Positions 1 through 8,615 of a stretch of 64,000 bases of DNA are shown here, in pieces; positions within the stretch are counted from its first letter, which is position 1; each line of letters begins with the position of its first letter. Made by a program: the position numbers and the translations under genes. The notes beneath the pieces are model-generated. The model did no database searches, had not been told where the DNA came from, and worked only from the letters and a program-made list of their open reading frames with translations. This DNA is from Paenibacillus sp. YPG26 (GTDB taxonomy: Bacteria > Bacillota > Bacilli > Paenibacillales > Paenibacillaceae), in the NCBI RefSeq assembly GCF_023704175.1, contig NZ_CP084530.1, positions 1,510,001-1,574,000 on the forward strand, written 5' to 3'.

Positions 1-755
1 GTATTCTGCATGAGGAGAAGGTTCCTTGGATGCTTGTTGGCAAGGGGTCCAACATGCTCGTGTCCGATCTTGGAATCCGCGGCGCGGTGATCAGACTCGG
101 TAAGGGGCTTGAAGGCTCAGAGTTCCGGGGAACAGAAGTGGAAGCGGACGGAGGCGCAAGCTTTGTCAGTCTAAGCATTATGGCGGGCAAGAAGGGACTT
201 ACAGGTATGGAGTTCGCTTCAGGTATTCCCGGCACGGTTGGGGGAGCGGTATACATGAACGCCGGCGCGCACGGGTCTGATGTGTCACGCATATTCAAAT
301 CCGCTGAGATTGTACTGGAGACAGGGGAATTGGTTAGCTACAACGCGGAGCAGATGGGGTTCGCTTATCGCCATTCAATCCTGCACGAACGGAGTGGGAT
401 CGTGGCTAAAGCCGTCTTCGAGCTTATGGAAGGTGATCGTACGGCGATTTCATCAACTATGGCGGCCTACAAAGACCGGAGAAGACAGACTCAGCCTTTG
501 CAGCAGCCGTGCGCCGGGAGCGTGTTCCGCAACCCGCCGGGAGATCACGCCGCAAGGCTGATTGAAGCCGCTGGTCTGAAGGGTTACCGGTCAGGCGGTG
601 CCGAGGTATCTGAGATGCATGCCAATTTCATTGTTAATACCGGGCAAGCGACAGCAGAGGACGTACTCACCCTGATGAACCATATTCAAAGCGTTGTTGC
701 CTCTAAATTCGAAGTGAATTTGGTTCCGGAAGTGTTCTGCGTGGGTGAGCGGTAA
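1..755 (+). CDS. murB: UDP-N-acetylenolpyruvoylglucosamine reductase MurB (5' truncated)
   Basis: MurB reduces enolpyruvyl-UDP-GlcNAc to UDP-MurNAc with NADPH and FAD, the second committed step of peptidoglycan precursor synthesis in the cytoplasm. The frame is open from position 3, so the gene starts before the window. Visible motifs are the flavin-binding stretch VGKGSNMLVSD, the GIPGTVGGAVYMNAGAHG loop, the catalytic serine motif GSVFRNP and the C-terminal Glu in NLVPEV. The stop at 753-755 lies 16 nt before the murA start, so the two genes are one transcription unit. The order murB-murA-divIB-ftsA-ftsZ fits a Bacillales division and cell-wall cluster. Confidence 0.96.
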   Translation, partial: ILHEEKVPWMLVGKGSNMLVSDLGIRGAVIRLGKGLEGSEFRGTEVEADGGASFVSLSIMAGKKGLTGMEFASGIPGTVGGAVYMNAGAHGSDVSRIFKSAEIVLETGELVSYNAEQMGFAYRHSILHERSGIVAKAVFELMEGDRTAISSTMAAYKDRRRQTQPLQQPCAGSVFRNPPGDHAARLIEAAGLKGYRSGGAEVSEMHANFIVNTGQATAEDVLTLMNHIQSVVASKFEVNLVPEVFCVGER

Positions 756-771
756 ACTCGGAGGTGATACA

Positions 772-2052
772 TTGGACAAATTGGTGATTGAAGGCGGGCA
801 ACCCCTATCAGGAACCATTCGTATCCATGGAGCGAAAAATGCCGCATTGCCAATTCTGGCAGCGAGTCTGCTGTCCGGAGGGAAGGTTCAGCTGCGCAAT
901 GTGCCGCGTCTGCTTGATATTGATGTCATGCTGCGCATTCTGAACCGACTAGGCTGCAGTACGATTCACAGAGGGGACACCGTGGTTGTTGATTCAAGCG
1001 GGGCGGATTCATGCCAAGTGCCGGAAGATTTAATGAAGCTGATGAGGTCTTCGATATTTCTAATGGGACCTTTGCTGGCCAAGTTTGGCGAGGTGTGCGT
1101 GTATCAGCCGGGCGGATGTGCGATCGGGGAACGTAAGATCGATCTTCATTTGAACGGGCTTAAGGCCCTTGGCGCCGAGATCGAGGAGAACGACGAGCAG
1201 ATTTGGTGCCGTGCCAAGAAGCTGGTGGGTGCGGATATCCATTTGGATTTCCCAAGTGTAGGGGCAACAGAGAACATTATGATGGCTGCTGTACTGGCTG
1301 AAGGGACCACCATAATTACCAACGCGGCCCGTGAGCCCGAGATTCAGGATCTGCAGAATTTCCTGAATGAGATGGGCGCGAGCATTATGGGGGCAGGAAC
1401 AGACACCATCAAGATTCGCGGGGTGAAGCAGTTATTTCCATGCGAGTATGGGATAATTCCTGACCGAATCGTGGCTGGAACTGCGTTAATTGCGGCTGCA
1501 GCTACCCGGGGCACGGTAACATTGACTCATTGCAATCCAGCCCATCTCATCTCGCTGCTTCATGTCCTGAGGCGCGCTGGTGTTCAAATAGGGGTATGCA
1601 ATGATATAATCAATGTTAGTAGTCTTGGGAGACCTAAAGCGGTAGAGAGCATTGTGACCTCTCCTTATCCTGCCTTTCCTACCGACCTCCAGTCTCAGGT
1701 TATGGTGCTGCTATCCTTGGCGGATGGCATCAGTATGATGAGAGAGACCGTGTTCGAAGGCAGGTTCAAGCATGTGGATGAGCTTGTGCGTATGGGTGCT
1801 GATATCTCGGTGAATTCTACCTCTGCTTACATCCGCGGAGTTCCGAGATTATATGGGGCAACAGTAGAAGCAACGGATTTAAGAGCCGGTGCAGCGCTGG
1901 TTATTGCAGGACTGTCCGCTCACGGCCAGACTGTTGTTGAGCAGGTTCATCACATTGACCGGGGATATGATCGCATAGAGAATTTGTTTCAGCGGCTGGG
2001 AGCCCGCATGCATAGGCAGACTCCAGTGCTCAAACAGCTTGATTTTGCCTGA
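772..2052 (+). CDS. murA: UDP-N-acetylglucosamine 1-carboxyvinyltransferase MurA
   Basis: MurA transfers enolpyruvate from PEP to UDP-GlcNAc, the first committed step of peptidoglycan synthesis and the target of fosfomycin. A TTG start at 772 is chosen because GGAGGTG (760-766) sits 5 nt upstream; the in-frame GTG at 745 lies inside murB and has no ribosome site. The 426-residue length is normal. The substrate loop PGGCAIGERKIDLH carries the PEP-reactive cysteine at residue 116, so fosfomycin sensitivity is expected at this residue. The N-terminal GAKNAALPILAASLL motif is typical. Many Bacillota have two murA paralogs; this is the copy in the division cluster. Confidence 0.97.
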   Translation: MDKLVIEGGQPLSGTIRIHGAKNAALPILAASLLSGGKVQLRNVPRLLDIDVMLRILNRLGCSTIHRGDTVVVDSSGADSCQVPEDLMKLMRSSIFLMGPLLAKFGEVCVYQPGGCAIGERKIDLHLNGLKALGAEIEENDEQIWCRAKKLVGADIHLDFPSVGATENIMMAAVLAEGTTIITNAAREPEIQDLQNFLNEMGASIMGAGTDTIKIRGVKQLFPCEYGIIPDRIVAGTALIAAAATRGTVTLTHCNPAHLISLLHVLRRAGVQIGVCNDIINVSSLGRPKAVESIVTSPYPAFPTDLQSQVMVLLSLADGISMMRETVFEGRFKHVDELVRMGADISVNSTSAYIRGVPRLYGATVEATDLRAGAALVIAGLSAHGQTVVEQVHHIDRGYDRIENLFQRLGARMHRQTPVLKQLDFA

Positions 2053-2068
2053 TTAATGCCAAGGTTGT

Positions 2069-2086
2069 CCCCTCCATCCGGAGGGG
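2069..2086 (+). other. Small perfect hairpin between murA and divIB
   Basis: CCCCTCC (2069-2075) and GGAGGGG (2080-2086) form a 7-bp stem with a 4-nt loop. No T-run follows, so it is not a convincing terminator. It lies 26 nt before the chosen divIB start, where it could shape mRNA stability or translation. Confidence 0.45.
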
Positions 2087-2112
2087 CTATCAGGCTTAAT
2101 GGAGAAGTGAAA

Positions 2113-2880
2113 ATGCCAAAAGCAAATGTACCTGTCCTTAAGAAGGACAAGCCTAGAATGAAGACAAGCCGTAAAGTCATCGCTATATTAATTCTTCTGT
2201 TCATTGTCTTGATGGGTGTGCTGTTCTTCCGGTCACAAATTAGCAAGATCTCAGAAATCCGGTTCACCGGAAATGCATATTCAACGGATGCGGAGCTCTT
2301 GAAGCAGATGGGAATCCAGGTGGGGTCGCCTTTCTTCGGTACGAGTGAAAGCACGATACGTGAGCGTCTTGCCGGCATTCCGTCTATTGAGAAGATAACT
2401 GTGGACAAGCAGTTCCCGGGTCTTATCAGCATTACAATCAAGGAGTACCGCGCCGTGGCTTATTCTCTTAACAAAGACGGCAGCTTTGCAGCCTATCTGG
2501 CGAACGGGACTGAGGTTCCAGTCAAGAATGGCGGTATTGCTGCCGGGAAGCCGCTGCTTACGAAATGGAAGAAGAATGATCCGAATTTGATCAAGCTCTG
2601 TAGTGTGCTGGGGCAAATCCCGGACAATCTGACCGCGGATATTTCAGAGATCATTCCGTCGCCGACGGCATCTTATCCGGATCGGATCAAGATGTACACC
2701 AGCTCGCATTTTGAGGTGATTACAGCGATTTCCCTGCTGACTGAGAAGATCGAGGACCTGAACTTAGTTATCGATACACAGGAGCCGGGAACCTTAACTA
2801 TGCTCGAGGCGGATTCCTATTCGTCCTTCGGGCCTGTAGAAGACAATAAGGAGCCTCAAAAAGAGACTACTAATCAGTGA
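2113..2880 (+). CDS. divIB: Cell division protein DivIB/FtsQ
   Basis: DivIB (FtsQ family) is a bitopic membrane protein of the divisome that links early cytoplasmic division proteins with septal wall synthesis. The chosen ATG at 2113 is preceded by GGAG at 2101; an in-frame ATG at 2056 would add 19 residues that read through the hairpin and has no ribosome site. The 255-residue protein has a basic N-terminal tail, one membrane span (about residues 21-40), then a POTRA-type domain beginning ISEIRFTGNAYSTDAELLKQMGI, and a low-complexity charged C-terminus. It sits between murA and ftsA as in related Bacillales. The family is clear although DivIB sequences are poorly conserved. Confidence 0.9.
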   Translation: MPKANVPVLKKDKPRMKTSRKVIAILILLFIVLMGVLFFRSQISKISEIRFTGNAYSTDAELLKQMGIQVGSPFFGTSESTIRERLAGIPSIEKITVDKQFPGLISITIKEYRAVAYSLNKDGSFAAYLANGTEVPVKNGGIAAGKPLLTKWKKNDPNLIKLCSVLGQIPDNLTADISEIIPSPTASYPDRIKMYTSSHFEVITAISLLTEKIEDLNLVIDTQEPGTLTMLEADSYSSFGPVEDNKEPQKETTNQ

Positions 2881-2912
2881 CGAACAATGATAAAATATAA
2901 TTTATGAGCTTG

Positions 2913-2941
2913 TTAGCAATCTCCCTCTTTTTTCTTATAAT
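2913..2941 (+). promoter_or_regulatory. Possible sigma-A promoter of ftsAZ
   Basis: TTAGCA (2913-2918), 17 nt, then a perfect TATAAT (2936-2941). The -35 is weak. A second TATAAT lies at 2896-2901 without a good -35. ftsAZ has a 244-nt leader gap, so a local promoter is expected. Confidence 0.4.
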
Positions 2942-3040
2942 TTTTGTAGTAGCTGTGTGTCAGGTTTCTATGGCAAAATGCTGCTGGGACAGGGTTCTGA
3001 CTAAATCTTGGCAATTAAAAAATTTGTAGAAAAAAGAGGG
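2923..3040 (+). repeat. Long-range inverted repeat in the ftsA leader
   Basis: CCCTCTTTTTTCT (2923-2935) is perfectly complementary to AGAAAAAAGAGGG (3028-3040). After three mismatches pairing resumes (2939-2945 with 3018-3024), giving 20 pairs over 23 positions around a 72-nt loop. The 5' arm overlaps the candidate -10 element. Function unknown. Confidence 0.7.
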
Positions 3041-3124
3041 AAAGTTTAAACCGCGTTGAATTAAGTAGAGAGTTACGCTTAGCTCTACTAAACAATTTTC
3101 AAGATAACAGGAGGTGCCAGGGGC

Positions 3125-4375
3125 TTGAGCAACAATGACATCATTGTTAGTTTGGACATCGGTACATCCAAAGTTCGTGCTATTATTGGGGAAATCTCGA
3201 ATGGAACCTTTAATATTATTGGGGTTGGATCTGCCGAATCGGAAGGAATCCGTAAAGGCGCGATTGTAGATATTGACCAGACTGTGCAGTCTATCAAGAG
3301 TGCGGTCGACCATGCTGAACGCATGGTGGGTATTCAAATATCGGAAGTGTATGTCGGTATTTCGGGAAATCATATCGGACTCCAATCCAGTCACGGCGTA
3401 GTGGCTGTGTCGAACGAGGACCGTGAAATAGGGGAAGAGGATATTGAGCGCGTCATGAAGGCCGCAGAAGTGATTGCCCTTCCACCTGAACGGGAGATTA
3501 TCGATGTAGTAGCCAAGCAGTATGTAGTAGACGGATTGGAAGGGATACAGGATCCTCGCGGAATGATCGGGGTAAGACTTGAAGTCGAAGCCACCATTAT
3601 TACCGGTGCAAAGACGGCAATACATAATCTTCTTCGCTGCGTAGAGAAAGCGGGTCTGAAGGTCACGGATCTTGTTCTTCTGTCGCTGGGTGCAGGCCAG
3701 CTGGCCTTATCCAAGGATGAGAAGACTATGGGTTCCGTGCTTGTAGATATTGGAGCCGGGTCTACAACGATTGCTGTATTTGAGAACGGGACTATCTCCG
3801 CCACATCCACACTTCCAATCGGCGGGGAATTTATCACGAATGATATAGCCTATGGGCTTCGGACCTTGACTGATCAAGCTGAGAAGGTCAAGCTGAAATA
3901 CGGATGTGCGCTTATGGAAGATGCTGCTCATGACGTTACTTTCAAAGTAACCCGTATCGGGAGCAATGTGGATAAGGAATTCACCCAAGAGGATTTGGCT
4001 GCAATCTCGGAGCCGCGGGTACAGGAGATATTCCACTTGATCCGTCAGGAAGTTAAACGGCTCGGTTACACAGAGCTTCCCGGGGGTTATATACTAACGG
4101 GGGGAACGGTATCCATGCCTGGGCTGCTGCAGGTGGCTCAGAATGAACTGGCCGCTTCTGTACGGATTGCTGTACCGGACTATATTGGAGTCAGGGACCC
4201 CGGTTTCACAAGCGGAGTTGGAATCCTGTATAATGTGATTCGTAACATTCGTATCCGCAGCACCGGGAATAAGAAGCAAGTCAAGAATCCAAAGTCGGCC
4301 CCTGCTGCTCAGGAGACAGCTCCTAAGGCGGGAATCTGGGGAAGCATTAAGAATATCTTCAAAGAGTTTATATAA
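3125..4375 (+). CDS. ftsA: Cell division protein FtsA
   Basis: FtsA is an actin-like ATPase that tethers FtsZ filaments to the membrane and recruits later division proteins. A TTG start is used, with AGGAGGTG at 3109-3116. The 416-residue protein shows the phosphate-1 loop VSLDIGTSKVRAIIGE near the N-terminus, the phosphate-2 motif VDIGAGSTTIAVFENG near residue 205, and a C-terminal amphipathic helix (IWGSIKNIFKEFI) of the kind that binds membrane. ftsZ follows after 54 nt, so the two are probably co-transcribed. Confidence 0.97.
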   Translation: MSNNDIIVSLDIGTSKVRAIIGEISNGTFNIIGVGSAESEGIRKGAIVDIDQTVQSIKSAVDHAERMVGIQISEVYVGISGNHIGLQSSHGVVAVSNEDREIGEEDIERVMKAAEVIALPPEREIIDVVAKQYVVDGLEGIQDPRGMIGVRLEVEATIITGAKTAIHNLLRCVEKAGLKVTDLVLLSLGAGQLALSKDEKTMGSVLVDIGAGSTTIAVFENGTISATSTLPIGGEFITNDIAYGLRTLTDQAEKVKLKYGCALMEDAAHDVTFKVTRIGSNVDKEFTQEDLAAISEPRVQEIFHLIRQEVKRLGYTELPGGYILTGGTVSMPGLLQVAQNELAASVRIAVPDYIGVRDPGFTSGVGILYNVIRNIRIRSTGNKKQVKNPKSAPAAQETAPKAGIWGSIKNIFKEFI

Positions 4376-4429
4376 CTAAGACCACGATGGACGGGCCATC
4401 CACGCACACTGAGGGGGAGATGGAAGAGT

Positions 4430-5536
4430 ATGTTGGAATTTGATTTTGAAATGGAGAGCATGGCTAAAATAAAGGTCATCGGGGTTGGCGGCGGCGGAAG
4501 CAATGCCGTGAACCGTATGATCGAGAATGGAGTGCAGGGTGTGGAGTTCATTACGGTGAACACCGACGCGCAGGCACTGCATCTGGCTAAGTCCGAACAC
4601 AGACTGCAGATCGGGGACAAGCTGACTCGTGGTCTTGGAGCAGGAGCCAATCCGGAAGTAGGTAAGAAGGCTGCTGAAGAATCCCGCGATTTGATTGCGA
4701 ATACGCTCAAAGGCGCGGATATGGTCTTCGTTACTGCAGGGATGGGTGGAGGCACAGGTACAGGCGCCGCTCCTGTAATTGCCGAGATTGCAAGAGAATG
4801 TGGAGCATTGACCGTGGGCGTAGTTACCCGCCCGTTCACCTTTGAAGGACGCAAGCGTTCCTCCCATGCCGAGCTTGGCATTGAAGGACTCAAGGAGAAA
4901 GTTGACACTCTGATCGTGATTCCGAATGACCGCCTGCTTGAGATGGTGGACAAGAAGACTCCAATGCTGGAAGCTTTCCGTGAAGCCGATAATGTGCTTC
5001 GTCAAGCGGTTCAGGGTATCTCAGATCTGATTGCGGTTCCAGGTCTAATCAACCTTGACTTTGCCGATGTGAAGACCATTATGACTGAGCGCGGGTCCGC
5101 GCTTATGGGTATTGGCCTCGCAACCGGTGAGAATCGTGCGGCTGAAGCAGCTCGCAAAGCTATTATGAGCCCGCTCCTGGAGACGACGATTGAAGGCGCT
5201 AGAGGCGTTATCATGAACATTACCGGAGGCTCCAATCTGTCTCTTTATGAAGTCAATGAAGCGGCGGAAATTGTCATTTCTGCATCCGATCCTGAAGTGA
5301 ATATGATCTTCGGTGCGATTATTGACGAGAATATGAAGGAAGAGATTAAAGTCACCGTTATTGCTACAGGCTTTGAACACAAGCCAGCTCCTGTACAGCC
5401 GCAGCGGAAGCCTTCGGTAAGTAATCCGGAGCCACAGGAGAATCGTTCGAATAACCTGAGACCATTTGGGAACCAGCCAAGTGGAGATCAGCTAGATATT
5501 CCAACATTCCTGCGCAATCGCCGTAACAACGATTAG
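4430..5536 (+). CDS. ftsZ: Cell division protein FtsZ
   Basis: FtsZ is the tubulin-like GTPase that forms the cytokinetic ring. The ATG at 4430 follows a GAGGGGGAGATGG ribosome site. The 368-residue protein shows the N-terminal glycine loop [13 protein letters not shown], the tubulin signature GGGTGTG at about residues 106-112, the T7 loop NLDFADV that completes the GTPase site, a variable Q/N/P-rich linker, and the conserved C-terminal peptide DIPTFLRNR that binds FtsA and SepF. Both partners are encoded nearby. An intrinsic terminator follows, ending the ftsAZ unit. Confidence 0.98.
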   Translation: MLEFDFEMESMAKIKVIGVGGGGSNAVNRMIENGVQGVEFITVNTDAQALHLAKSEHRLQIGDKLTRGLGAGANPEVGKKAAEESRDLIANTLKGADMVFVTAGMGGGTGTGAAPVIAEIARECGALTVGVVTRPFTFEGRKRSSHAELGIEGLKEKVDTLIVIPNDRLLEMVDKKTPMLEAFREADNVLRQAVQGISDLIAVPGLINLDFADVKTIMTERGSALMGIGLATGENRAAEAARKAIMSPLLETTIEGARGVIMNITGGSNLSLYEVNEAAEIVISASDPEVNMIFGAIIDENMKEEIKVTVIATGFEHKPAPVQPQRKPSVSNPEPQENRSNNLRPFGNQPSGDQLDIPTFLRNRRNND

Positions 5537-5562
5537 TCCTGGATAGATTTCCCCCATACATG

Positions 5563-5601
5563 AAGCCCGTTTGTCGCCTTGTGCGATGAGCGGGCTTTTT
5601 T
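5563..5601 (+). terminator. Intrinsic terminator after ftsZ
   Basis: AAGCCCG (5563-5569) pairs with CGGGCTT (5591-5597), with an inner TCGC/GCGA pairing, and is followed by a T-run ending at 5601. Confidence 0.88.
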
Positions 5602-5641
5602 GATCGTATCCTTGCTAGGTATAGGGAGAAGATCAGAATTG

Positions 5642-5730
5642 TGTCACAGATAATCCCTGGAAGGTCGACAAAAAAAGTTGATCTCCGCACTCAATATTAG
5701 ACAGACTTCATAGTTTGATCTACTTATACT
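5642..5730 (+). promoter_or_regulatory. Candidate Spo0A-dependent spoIIG promoter
   Basis: A TATACT -10 (5725-5730) has only a distant -35-like TAGACA (5698-5703), 21 nt away (22 if read as TTAGAC). This unusual spacing resembles the B. subtilis spoIIG promoter, which needs Spo0A~P. A near-consensus 0A box on the minus strand (GTCGACA, 5664-5670) and a weaker TGTCACA (5642-5648) lie upstream. The site identities are inferred from motif matches only. Confidence 0.5.
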
Positions 5731-5878
5731 GAGAACATCAATCTGCTTTAAGAGAATGGACAATAAGACTGAACGGGGGAAATAACATTTTGAAGTGGTA
5801 GTCTCTTAAGTGTCTACAGCATTTCCATGAATGCCAGCTAGTGAAGAACTGCTCCCGTGGAAACAGGCAGGTGTAGCC

Positions 5879-6841
5879 GTGGTTGTGTATATTGATCTTA
5901 TTTTCCTGTTGAACCTGGTCATTGACGGTGCTCTTATTTGGCTAACTGCCTGGATGAGGAAGCTGAAGGTGAATAAATGGCGTGCCGCTGCCGCCGCAGT
6001 CATTGGGGCTTTATATGTGCTCATGATGTTTCTGCCTCAGCTGTCCTTTTTGTATACGTTCCTTACAAAGTTTTTATTCTCGGTAGTCATGCTATGGGTA
6101 GCCTTTGGATTCGGAAGTCTGCAAAACTATCTGCGGAATATGGGCGCCTTCTATATCGTCAACTTTGTGGCCGCCGGGGGGATCCTGGGCATCCATTATC
6201 TCCTGCAAAGCTCTGGGGAGGTATGGAGCGGAATCTGGTATACGACGACTGGAGGAGCCGGCTTTGAACTGAAGATAGGGGCTCTGTTCATTCTCATTGT
6301 CTTCGTACTTGTTCTGCTGGCGTTCAAGTCCGTCCAGGCATCCCGGCAGAGGCAGCTTCGCTTGAATACCTATCTTGGGGAAGTGACGGTTCATATTGAA
6401 GAGGTGGAAATTAGCTGTACGGGTCTCATTGATACAGGGAATCAGCTTACAGATCCATTAACGAGGATGCCGGTCATGGTCATGGAGGCCTCGCTCTGGG
6501 AGCACTTTCTCCCGGACGGCTGGGCCAGCAAGCTCAGCAGCGGTGGAGCGGACAACCTCATTATGGAGCTCAGTGAAGATGCAGGATTCCCTTGGAGAGA
6601 GCGGCTAAGGCTGGTCCCGTACCGGGGTATCAACAAAGGCTCGCAATTTATGATTGCGCTCAAGCCGGATAAGGTAACTGTTGTGGCTGGAGACAAAAGG
6701 ACCATAACGAGCAGAGTGCTCATCGGGCTGGATGGAGGAAGGTTGTCATCTGAAGGAGCCTATAAGGCCATTATTCATCCGCTGTTAACGGAGGATGCCG
6801 GCGGGAGCGACCAGGCAAGTGCAACTGCTAACGCGATATAG
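5879..6841 (+). CDS. spoIIGA: Sporulation sigma-E factor-processing peptidase SpoIIGA
   Basis: SpoIIGA is the membrane-embedded aspartic protease that removes the pro-sequence of sigma-E in the mother cell after a forespore signal. The N-terminal half has about five hydrophobic segments, starting VVYIDLIFLLNLVIDGALIWL. The C-terminal half has the protease motif CTGLIDTGNQLTDPLT with the catalytic Asp in DTGN. The start is uncertain: GTG at 5879 (GGCAGGTG just upstream) or GTG at 5885 matches the short N-terminus usual in the family, while an ATG at 5831 would add 16 residues without a clear ribosome site. Its stop overlaps the sigE ribosome site, so the protease and its substrate are translated from one mRNA. 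Confidence 0.92.
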   Translation: MVVYIDLIFLLNLVIDGALIWLTAWMRKLKVNKWRAAAAAVIGALYVLMMFLPQLSFLYTFLTKFLFSVVMLWVAFGFGSLQNYLRNMGAFYIVNFVAAGGILGIHYLLQSSGEVWSGIWYTTTGGAGFELKIGALFILIVFVLVLLAFKSVQASRQRQLRLNTYLGEVTVHIEEVEISCTGLIDTGNQLTDPLTRMPVMVMEASLWEHFLPDGWASKLSSGGADNLIMELSEDAGFPWRERLRLVPYRGINKGSQFMIALKPDKVTVVAGDKRTITSRVLIGLDGGRLSSEGAYKAIIHPLLTEDAGGSDQASATANAI

Positions 6842-6853
6842 GAGGTTTGAGCC

Positions 6854-7576
6854 ATGCTTGTAAAATGGAAATTAACACTTCAACTGCAGTACTATAGGCT
6901 GCTGTTCCTTCTGGGAATGAAAAGTGAAGAGATTTATTATATCGGCGGGAGTGAGGCGCTTCCGCCTCCTTTAACACGCGAAGAAGAGGAGTTCCTGCTG
7001 CAGAAGCTCTCCAGCGGGGATGCAGCCATTAGGGCGATGCTGATTGAACGCAATCTGCGCCTGGTCGTGTATATTGCCCGTAAATTTGAGAATACCGGAA
7101 TCAACATCGAAGATCTGGTGTCAATCGGGGCAATTGGCTTGATTAAGGCCGTGAATACTTTTGATCCCGAGAAAAAGATAAAGCTTGCCACCTATGCCTC
7201 ACGCTGTATCGAGAATGAGATTCTCATGTATCTGCGCCGGAACAGCAAGATCCGGTCCGAGGTATCTTTTGATGAGCCGCTTAATATCGATTGGGATGGC
7301 AATGAATTGCTCCTGTCTGATGTGCTGGGCACCGAGAATGACACCATCTACCGCAATATTGAAGAGCAGGTGGACCGGAAGCTGCTTCACAAGGCACTCG
7401 ATAAGCTGAGTGACCGGGAACGAATGATTATGGAGCTCCGATTTGGGCTTAGCGACGGGGAAGAGAAGACACAGAAGGACGTGGCAGACCTGCTTGGAAT
7501 CTCACAATCTTACATTTCCCGGCTGGAGAAAAGAATCATCAAACGGCTGCGCAAAGAGTTCAATAAAATGGTGTAA
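6854..7576 (+). CDS. sigE: RNA polymerase sporulation sigma factor SigE (pro-sigma-E)
   Basis: Sigma-E is the first mother-cell-specific sigma factor of sporulation. The ATG at 6854 follows AGGAGG (6840-6845), which overlaps the spoIIGA stop. The 240-residue product has an N-terminal amphipathic pro-sequence of about 27 residues ending before [16 protein letters not shown], where SpoIIGA is expected to cut. Region 2 ([24 protein letters not shown], then [19 protein letters not shown]) and region 4 helix-turn-helix ([22 protein letters not shown]) are intact. Its position between spoIIGA and sigG is that of B. subtilis. Confidence 0.98.
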   Translation: MLVKWKLTLQLQYYRLLFLLGMKSEEIYYIGGSEALPPPLTREEEEFLLQKLSSGDAAIRAMLIERNLRLVVYIARKFENTGINIEDLVSIGAIGLIKAVNTFDPEKKIKLATYASRCIENEILMYLRRNSKIRSEVSFDEPLNIDWDGNELLLSDVLGTENDTIYRNIEEQVDRKLLHKALDKLSDRERMIMELRFGLSDGEEKTQKDVADLLGISQSYISRLEKRIIKRLRKEFNKMV

Positions 7577-7589
7577 CCCCAAAATATAG

Positions 7590-7617
7590 GAATAAAAAGA
7601 CCTCCCTCGGAGATAAT
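7590..7617 (+). promoter_or_regulatory. Candidate sigma-F/sigma-G promoter of sigG
   Basis: GAATA (7590-7594), 14 nt, then GGAGATAAT (7609-7617), which fits the forespore -10 pattern GGNNANANT. Spacing is at the short end. A transcript from here would start near 7624. This is a motif match only, but a forespore promoter inside this 121-nt gap is expected from the biology of sigG. Confidence 0.55.
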
Positions 7618-7689
7618 GAACATTAGTTTCACCGCAGATTAGGTAGGGCCTTACACGCCTTACAGGCTTGATCTGTATCCTTGGGAGGT
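7600..7689 (+). promoter_or_regulatory. Predicted RBS-sequestering hairpin in the sigG leader
   Basis: ACCTCCC (7600-7606) is perfectly complementary to the sigG Shine-Dalgarno GGGAGGT (7683-7689). After a 2x2 mismatch, GGA (7609-7611) pairs with TCC (7678-7680), and three more pairs follow, giving 13 pairs over 16 positions. The 5' arm lies over and upstream of the candidate forespore promoter. Only read-through mRNA from spoIIGA-sigE would carry it. Confidence 0.6.
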
Positions 7690-7697
7690 AAGACACG

Positions 7698-8480
7698 ATG
7701 ACACGAAACAAAGTCGAGATTTGCGGTGTCGACACTGCAAAGCTACCTGTTCTAACGAATGCGGAAATGCGTGAATTATTCCACTCTCTACAACAAGACC
7801 ACGTGCGAGCAGCAAGAGAAAAGTTAGTCAATGGGAATCTGAGGCTCGTGCTCAGCGTAATCCAGCGGTTCAATAACCGGGGAGAGTATGTGGACGATCT
7901 GTTCCAGGTCGGCTGCATCGGACTAATGAAGGCTATTGATAATTTTGATCTATCGCAAAATGTGAAGTTCTCCACCTACGCTGTTCCGATGATCATCGGT
8001 GAGATCCGGCGCTACTTAAGGGACAACAATCCGATTCGGGTCTCCCGGTCCCTGCGGGATATCGCTTATAAAGCGCTTCAGATGAGGGACAGTCTGACGA
8101 ACCGGAATTCACGCGAACCGACCGTGCTGGAAATTTCAGAGGCTCTGAACATCCCCAAAGAAGACGTGGTGTTCGCTCTGGATGCGATCCAGGACCCTGT
8201 ATCCCTGTTCGAGCCTATCTATCATGATGGCGGGGACCCGATCTATGTGATGGATCAGATCAGCGATGATAAGAACAAGGACGTGTCCTGGATTGAAGAG
8301 ATCGCGCTGCGCGAAGCGATGCATAAGCTTAACCGCAGGGAGAAGATGATTCTCTCCATGAGATTTTTTGAAGGCAAGACCCAGATGGAGGTTGCGGATG
8401 AGATCGGTATCTCGCAGGCGCAGGTATCCAGACTGGAGAAATCCGCTATTTTACAAATGCAAAAGCATGTGAAATCCTGA
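7698..8480 (+). CDS. sigG: RNA polymerase sporulation sigma factor SigG
   Basis: Sigma-G controls late forespore genes such as those for SASPs and germination receptors. The ATG at 7698 follows TTGGGAGGTAAG. The 260-residue protein begins with the family N-terminus TRNKVEICGVDTAKLPVLTNAEM. It has region 2 (EKLVNGNLRLVLSVIQRF, then FSTYAVPMIIGEIRRYLRD), region 3 and a region 4 helix-turn-helix (TQMEVADEIGISQAQVSRLEKS). It lies 121 nt downstream of sigE with no terminator between, so read-through is possible; the leader hairpin probably limits translation of that transcript. Confidence 0.98.
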   Translation: MTRNKVEICGVDTAKLPVLTNAEMRELFHSLQQDHVRAAREKLVNGNLRLVLSVIQRFNNRGEYVDDLFQVGCIGLMKAIDNFDLSQNVKFSTYAVPMIIGEIRRYLRDNNPIRVSRSLRDIAYKALQMRDSLTNRNSREPTVLEISEALNIPKEDVVFALDAIQDPVSLFEPIYHDGGDPIYVMDQISDDKNKDVSWIEEIALREAMHKLNRREKMILSMRFFEGKTQMEVADEIGISQAQVSRLEKSAILQMQKHVKS

Positions 8481-8507
8481 CGGCCCGAAAGGGACCGTCT
8501 TTTTTTA
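8479..8507 (+). terminator. Intrinsic terminator after sigG
   Basis: GACGGCCC, GAAA loop, GGG-A-CCGTC with one bulged A, then a run of seven T. The stem overlaps the sigG stop codon. Confidence 0.88.
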
Positions 8508-8615
8508 TGCTTGATCTTATTTTTTGGATAAGTGACTCATATATTTAACAGACAAGGGCTTAAGAAGCTCTGACGTGAAACTGGATGAATGATGTGCACA
8601 CAGGGGGAGAGGTCA

